From Nitrospirota bacterium (lineage in GTDB: Bacteria > Nitrospinota > Nitrospinia > Nitrospinales > Nitrospinaceae), in NCBI GenBank assembly GCA_003229345.1, contig QIDN01000142.1, positions 1-5,649 of the forward strand: 5,649 bases of DNA, written 5' to 3'. The first letter of the stretch is position 1. Every line of letters begins with the position of its first letter. Both the position numbers and the translations under genes were made by a program. Shown one piece after another: positions 1-3,077 of this stretch. Under the pieces are notes generated by a model that saw only the letters and a program-made list of their open reading frames with translations, made no database searches and was not told the origin of the DNA.

Positions 1-198
1 ACCGATCCTGGCACCAACTACACCACCACCGTCACCTACGACGCGCTGGGCCTGCTGGACAAGGACACGGGAGCGGATAACGGCTTCCTGCAAACCGTGC
101 GTACAGAAGATGCGGACTTCACCACCGTCTCCGCCGCCACAGCCCGTGCCGACCTGACCATAAAGAAGAACACGGGAAATAGAATCCACCATAAATGA
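1..198 (+). CDS. C-terminal end of an unrecognised protein (5' truncated)
   Basis: Frame 1 is open from the left edge to a TGA at 196-198, giving 65 residues with no start codon in the window. Codons up to about position 160 are strongly G/C-ending (ACC, GTC, CTG, GAC, GCG), as expected of a real gene. The peptide is rich in Thr, Asp and Ala with alternating hydrophobic and polar residues (for example TNYTTTVTYDALGLLD), which suggests beta-strands of an extracytoplasmic or repeat-type domain. That is inference from composition only; I recognise no family. The last 11 or so residues (KKNTGNRIHHK) are basic and use poorer codons such as AGA and GGA, unlike the preceding part, so the C-terminus may be altered or unusually short. 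It converges on the aspC/coaD unit with a 144-bp gap. No function is assigned. Confidence 0.6.
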   Translation, partial: TDPGTNYTTTVTYDALGLLDKDTGADNGFLQTVRTEDADFTTVSAATARADLTIKKNTGNRIHHK

Positions 199-342
199 AC
201 CAGAGAAGAGCAAGAAGGGAGGAGCAAAGGGACGGAAACGGGAGCCGAAGATAAGCCGGACCCGATGAAACACAGGCACGGCTATCCCAAAACCACAGTC
301 CCACCCCGACACCATCAGTTCAACGAGGGTTTCCAGACGGTA
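199..342. other. Gap between convergent genes, no gene seen
   Basis: This 144-bp gap separates the stop of the left-edge gene from the stop of the aminotransferase. No GC-rich hairpin followed by a T-run is visible for either strand, so I cannot point to an intrinsic terminator. Positions 201-260 are strikingly purine-rich on the + strand (50 of 60 bases). An ATG at 265 opens a 74-codon frame, but nearly all of it lies antisense to the aminotransferase gene. Confidence 0.6.
201..260 (-). terminator. Possible Rho-utilisation-like C/U-rich stretch after aspC
   Basis: Read on the - strand, the 60 bases contain 25 C, only 9 G, and otherwise mostly U. They begin about 80 nt past the aminotransferase stop codon. 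Rho loads on unstructured, C-rich, G-poor RNA, and no intrinsic terminator is visible for this operon. A Rho-dependent end is therefore plausible, but this is inferred from base composition only. Confidence 0.25.
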
Positions 343-1545
343 TCAAGCGTGCAGTGTATTGAGCGCGGATTCAATCCGGTCCATTCCTTCTTGAATGTTT
401 TCCATGGAGGTGGCGAAGGACAGGCGCAGGTTGTGGTCCGCGCCGAAGGCGATGCCGGGCACCAGAGCGACTTTGGCTTCCTCGATTAAAAACTCTGCGA
501 CATCGAGAGACTCTTTTATGGTTTTGCCATTCCACTGCTTACCGAACACTCCGGAAAAATCCGGGAACGTGTAAAAAGAGCCGATGGGTTTATAGCAGGA
601 GACACCCTCTATTTTGGCGTAACGGTCCATTAAATAATCCCGCCGCTTTTTAAACTCCGTTACCATCTTTTGGATTTCCACTGGAGACTGCTTGCCGGTC
701 AAAGCTTCCACACATGCGGCCTGCGCAATGGATGTGGGATTGGAAGTGGACTGTCCCTGTAGTTTGGTTACAGCGGCGGCGATGTCCGTTTCCGCCGCCA
801 GGTAACCGATGCGCCAACCCGTCATCGCAAAACATTTGGACGCGCCATTGATGACGACGGTGTTGCGTTTCATTTCTTCGCTGAAGGACGCGATGCTGAC
901 ATGTTCGAAACCATCGAACACGATCTTTTCGTAAATCTCGTCAGAGATCACCATCAGTTTATTTTTTAAAGCCACTTCCGCAAGCGCTTCCAGTTCTTTT
1001 TTAGTGTAGGCCGAACCGGTGGGATTGGACGGACTGTTCAACACCAGCGCGCGCGTTTTTTTTGTGATGGCTTGTTGCAGTTGTTCCGCTGTGATTTTAA
1101 ATCCCGACGATTGATCCGTATTCACGATCACGGGTGTGGCGTTGGCCAGTATCACCATGTCCGGATACGACACCCAATACGGAGCGGGGATGATGATTTC
1201 GTCGCCTGCATCCCAAAGTACTTGCGCGAGATTATAAAAGGAATGTTTCGCGCCACAGGAAACCACAATCTGTTTACGGTCATAAGCCAGTCCATTATCG
1301 CGATCGAACTTTTTGATGATGGCATCTTTGAGCGCATGAGTGCCGCTGACGAGGGTGTAATGCGTTTCATTATTTTGGATCGCTTCGATCGCCGCCTGCT
1401 TGATGTTTTCCGGAGTGGCAAAGTCGGGCTCACCGGCGCCAAATCCGATCACATCAATTCCCTGCTCTCTTAAAGCTTGGGCCTTGGCAGAAATGGCAAG
1501 CGTCATGGACGGCTGGATATTTTGAATTCTTTGCGCGAACTTCAT
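343..1545 (-). CDS. aspC: Class I pyridoxal-phosphate aspartate aminotransferase
   Basis: This 400-residue cytoplasmic PLP enzyme transfers the amino group between aspartate and 2-oxoglutarate, giving oxaloacetate and glutamate. Length and motifs fit the bacterial/Thermus-type fold-type I aminotransferases. Visible motifs are the GAGEPDF element near residue 36, PYWVSYP at 122-128, NPTG at 174-177 (Asn against the cofactor), SDEIY at 201-205 (Asp202 for the pyridine nitrogen), the Schiff-base Lys237 within GASKCFAMTGWRIGY, and Arg374 in LRLSFATS for the substrate alpha-carboxylate. Thr15 and Lys100 sit where related bifunctional aspartate/prephenate aminotransferases carry residues important for prephenate, so a role in arogenate formation is possible but unproven. 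The ATG overlaps the coaD stop codon as ATGA. The upstream bases (ending ATCTCCTC) give no Shine-Dalgarno, so translational coupling to coaD is likely. The fold is certain; substrate range is inferred. Confidence 0.93.
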   Translation of the reverse strand: MKFAQRIQNIQPSMTLAISAKAQALREQGIDVIGFGAGEPDFATPENIKQAAIEAIQNNETHYTLVSGTHALKDAIIKKFDRDNGLAYDRKQIVVSCGAKHSFYNLAQVLWDAGDEIIIPAPYWVSYPDMVILANATPVIVNTDQSSGFKITAEQLQQAITKKTRALVLNSPSNPTGSAYTKKELEALAEVALKNKLMVISDEIYEKIVFDGFEHVSIASFSEEMKRNTVVINGASKCFAMTGWRIGYLAAETDIAAAVTKLQGQSTSNPTSIAQAACVEALTGKQSPVEIQKMVTEFKKRRDYLMDRYAKIEGVSCYKPIGSFYTFPDFSGVFGKQWNGKTIKESLDVAEFLIEEAKVALVPGIAFGADHNLRLSFATSMENIQEGMDRIESALNTLHA

Positions 1546-2027
1546 GAGGAGATTTTAGAAATACCTTCCTGGACACACTTGGGAACCATTTTACTGACGT
1601 CGCCTCCGTGCCTGGCGATCTCTTTTACAAAACTGGAACTGAGAAACGAGTACTCCTGACTGGGAATCATAAAGACGGTTTCCAGATTGTTATTGAGGTT
1701 GCGGTTCATCAGTCCCATTTGCAGTTCATATTCAAAATCGGAAACAGCCCGCAATCCTTTAATAATAATGTTGGCCTTATGCAACCCGGCGAAATCGGTT
1801 AAGAGCGTATCAAAAGGTAACACCTCAATCCCTTTCAGGTCTTGGACGGATTGCTTGATAAACCTCACCCGGTCATCACTGTTAAATAAAGGGTTCTTTT
1901 TGGGATTCAACGCAACAGCGACGACAAGCCGGTCGCACAGACTCAGGGCACGCCGCATGATGTCCAAGTGGCCGAAGGTGATGGGATCAAAAGTTCCCGG
2001 ATAAATGGCTGTTCTTTTAGTATTCAT
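1542..2027 (-). CDS. coaD: Phosphopantetheine adenylyltransferase (PPAT)
   Basis: CoaD catalyses the penultimate step of coenzyme A synthesis: 4'-phosphopantetheine plus ATP gives dephospho-CoA and pyrophosphate, in the cytoplasm. The protein is 161 residues, the usual CoaD length. It opens with YPGTFDPITFGH (residues 9-20), containing the TxGH nucleotidyltransferase signature ending at His20. It continues with the NPKKNPLF segment around 41-48, IKGLRAVSDFEYE (conserved Arg and acidic residues contacting substrate and ATP) and the C-terminal SFLSSSFVKEIA, matching the ISSTxVR-like family motif. All expected motifs are intact. It is the first gene of a two-gene unit, overlapping the aminotransferase by 4 bp. 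The ATG at 2027 is the only start that keeps the N-terminal strand without extension, but no Shine-Dalgarno precedes it. A consensus -10 hexamer lies only about 20 bp upstream. Confidence 0.95.
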   Translation of the reverse strand: MNTKRTAIYPGTFDPITFGHLDIMRRALSLCDRLVVAVALNPKKNPLFNSDDRVRFIKQSVQDLKGIEVLPFDTLLTDFAGLHKANIIIKGLRAVSDFEYELQMGLMNRNLNNNLETVFMIPSQEYSFLSSSFVKEIARHGGDVSKMVPKCVQEGISKISS

Positions 2028-2046
2028 AGCATTTTTAAAGAGGGGG

Positions 2047-2052
2047 ATTATA
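2047..2052 (-). promoter_or_regulatory. Candidate -10 box for coaD-aspC
   Basis: Read on the - strand this is TATAAT, a perfect sigma-70 -10 hexamer, ending 19 bp before the coaD ATG. No convincing -35 is found at 16-18 bp (the hexamers there, such as TTTCGC, match poorly). Initiation about 7 bp downstream would leave a leader of only about 13 nt. The local AT content makes a chance match possible. Confidence 0.35.
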
Positions 2053-2156
2053 ACTTCAAATGGGGAGCCGCGAAAGGCCCAAAAAGCAGATTTTCGAGGT
2101 TTTCTGAGCCTTTTTAAAAAAACTACATTAAAAGATAAGAAATATTACTCCTCACG

Positions 2157-2178
2157 GGGGTAATTTGGGGTTAATTTG
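2157..2178. repeat. Imperfect 11-bp tandem repeat
   Basis: GGGGTAATTTG is followed immediately by GGGTTAATTTG, with one mismatch between the two 11-bp units (position 4). The one-helical-turn period could present two equal protein-binding half sites, but in a low-complexity AT-rich region chance is a fair explanation. Confidence 0.3.
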
Positions 2179-2582
2179 AAGAATATTTCACAAAAAATGG
2201 GAATCTACCTCGAAATAGTCACCATTTTTAGGGTATTTTTGATTTTATTTTGAATAATTCTACATAACTTCGGTCCCTCAACCTGCGAAAATTGCTGTTT
2301 TTGGAAAGTGCCGGATTTCGCTGATATTAAGCCTCAAGTCCTTTTTATATATGAGTTTCCGTTCATCCTTGAGGTATCGGCAAATACCTTGTTTTGCCAT
2401 TTGTTCAAATAAATTAAAAAAAGTGGGAATATCTCCAAAAATTGTTGAAAATGCAAGACTTATGGTGTACATTTACATCCACTAAATTGGGTGTTAAGCA
2501 ATTTTCAGGAGGGTGGATTTTTAGTTCTTTTTGATGTCTCAAATACTCCCAAAAAAATTGATTTTCCCCGTCGAAAAAGGGT

Positions 2583-2611
2583 TTGACAAGGTTTTCTGAT
2601 TCACGTATAAG
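2583..2611 (+). promoter_or_regulatory. Sigma-70-type promoter pointing to nxrA
   Basis: A perfect TTGACA at 2583-2588 is separated by exactly 17 bp from TATAAG at 2606-2611 (5 of 6 to TATAAT). This is the best promoter match in the window. Transcription would start near A2618 and reach nxrA after about 376 nt. No gene on the + strand lies between, so either nxrA has a long leader or a small RNA starts here. Confidence 0.55.
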
Positions 2612-2652
2612 AGGGGCAACTAGGATACCCCAGAAGCCAAATTGAACAAGAA

Positions 2653-2739
2653 ATGGATTCCAAAATCTGTGTTTTTAAATTGCTCGAAAAATTTTGGAAA
2701 AAGTTTTTGTTCTGTCGTATTCCTGTTTCGAGTTTTTAA
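2653..2739 (+). CDS. Possible 28-codon leader peptide upstream of nxrA
   Basis: An ATG at 2653, about 35 nt after the predicted transcription start, opens a 28-residue frame (begins MDSKICVFKLLEKFWKK) ending in TAA at 2737-2739. The peptide is basic, rich in Phe and Lys, with two Cys. No clear Shine-Dalgarno precedes it (ACAAGAA only), and the codons reflect the AT-rich surroundings, so coding is doubtful. Its stop codon lies in the loop of the hairpin at 2722-2755, which is why it is listed. It is not a recognised family. Confidence 0.15.
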   Translation: MDSKICVFKLLEKFWKKFLFCRIPVSSF

Positions 2740-2755
2740 ATAAGCTTGAAACGGG
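2722..2755 (+). promoter_or_regulatory. 14-bp hairpin in the nxrA leader
   Basis: Arms 2722-2735 and 2742-2755 pair over 14 positions around a 6-nt loop (TTAAAT). Eleven pairs are Watson-Crick and three are G-U. G-U pairs hold only in + strand RNA, in the direction of nxrA. A run of six T follows at 2763-2768, 7 nt past the stem, rather distant for a normal intrinsic terminator, so it could be an attenuator or just an RNA fold. Confidence 0.35.
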
Positions 2756-2811
2756 TGACGGGTTTTTTGGTTTCGGGTGAAAATAAAAAAGTTTTATGAG
2801 TTGTTTGTTTA

Positions 2812-2830
2812 TCCAGGGTGAACCCTTGGA
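2812..2830 (+). promoter_or_regulatory. Compact GC hairpin in the nxrA leader
   Basis: TCCAGGG pairs with CCCTTGGA around a TGAA tetraloop with one bulged T at 2826. It gives seven Watson-Crick pairs in 19 nt, standing out in an AT-rich stretch. No T-run follows, so it is not an intrinsic terminator. It could be an RNA stabilising element or part of an operator. Confidence 0.3.
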
Positions 2831-2836
2831 CATGAT

Positions 2837-2850
2837 TTGATCTTTGTTAA
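2837..2850 (+). promoter_or_regulatory. Weak CRP/FNR-like site
   Basis: TTGAT, four bases, GTTAA resembles the FNR consensus TTGAT-N4-ATCAA: the left half is perfect and the right half matches 3 of 5. It is 144 bp before the nxrA start, downstream of the best promoter, so it could only act on a second, nearer promoter that I cannot define well. Confidence 0.15.
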
Positions 2851-2978
2851 ATATTATTAATCGTTCGCAATTTAAAAAAAAATTCGAAAGGAGGAGTTTT
2901 GAGGGGTCCCATTTTTTAGGGGATCAATTAGGCAATTTCTTAAGTAGATGTTTCGGTTTAAAACCCACTTTAACCTAA

Positions 2979-2984
2979 GGGAGG
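2979..2984 (+). promoter_or_regulatory. nxrA ribosome-binding site
   Basis: GGGAGG ends 9 nt before the ATG at 2994, which is good Shine-Dalgarno spacing and fixes the start, placing the twin-arginine motif at residues 5-6. The preceding AACCT (2972-2976) is complementary to AGGTT (2982-2986), so part of this site could be folded into a 5-bp hairpin. Confidence 0.75.
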
Positions 2985-2993
2985 TTTTATTTT

Positions 2994-3077
2994 ATGCGTT
3001 TAAATCGAAGGAAATTCTTACAGGTAAGTGCTGGTGTAGCTTCGGCTATGGCGCTTTCAAGTAAGAGAGTCGGTGCT
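2994..3077 (+). other. Twin-arginine (Tat) signal peptide of NxrA
   Basis: Residues 1-28 show a short basic n-region, NRRKFLQ (consensus S/T-RR-x-F-L-K with Asn in place of Ser/Thr), a mild hydrophobic stretch (VSAGVASAMALS) and a VGA site before Gln29. Such a peptide sends a folded, cofactor-loaded protein through the Tat translocon. NxrB, which in related organisms lacks its own signal, would be carried along. Confidence 0.8.

Larger units (their letters stand above)
2028..2993. other. 966-bp AT-rich divergent intergenic region, coaD / nxrA
   Basis: This region is conspicuously richer in A/T runs than the genes on either side and contains no convincing protein gene. Its left part (about 2030-2580) holds the coaD -10 candidate, an 11-bp tandem repeat at 2157-2178, an inverted TGTA/TACA pair at 2466-2477 and a 64-codon - strand frame at 2278-2472 with no ribosome-binding site, but nothing I can assign. 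Its right part (2583-2993) looks like the promoter and long leader of nxrA and is described in separate entries. I see no transposase remnant, tRNA or CRISPR-like repeat. Confidence 0.7.

Noticed and set aside
265..489. 74-codon + strand frame
   Set aside because: Most of it is antisense to the 3' end of the aminotransferase gene, which has all expected motifs.
1072..1473. 133-codon + strand frame
   Set aside because: It is antisense to the aminotransferase gene and has no protein-like features.
2073..2115. Possible bulged hairpin with A- and T-runs near the coaD promoter
   Set aside because: The pairing needs several bulges, no gene ends here on either strand, and A/T runs are common in the region.
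2278..2472. 64-codon - strand frame in the intergenic region
   Set aside because: It has no Shine-Dalgarno, AT-driven codon choice, no recognisable family, and frames of this length are expected in AT-rich DNA of this size. Conservation in relatives would revive it.
2466..2477. TGTA-CATT-TACA inverted repeat
   Set aside because: Four-base arms in AT-rich DNA are expected by chance and no promoter is nearby.
2930..2946. Possible sigma-54 (-24/-12) promoter before nxrA
   Set aside because: The GG and GC elements with correct spacing are not both present; only a loose GGC match is visible.
2955..2965. GGTTT-A-AAACC palindrome before nxrA
   Set aside because: A one-base centre cannot form an RNA hairpin and no known regulator site matches; kept only as part of the alternative pairing over the ribosome-binding site.
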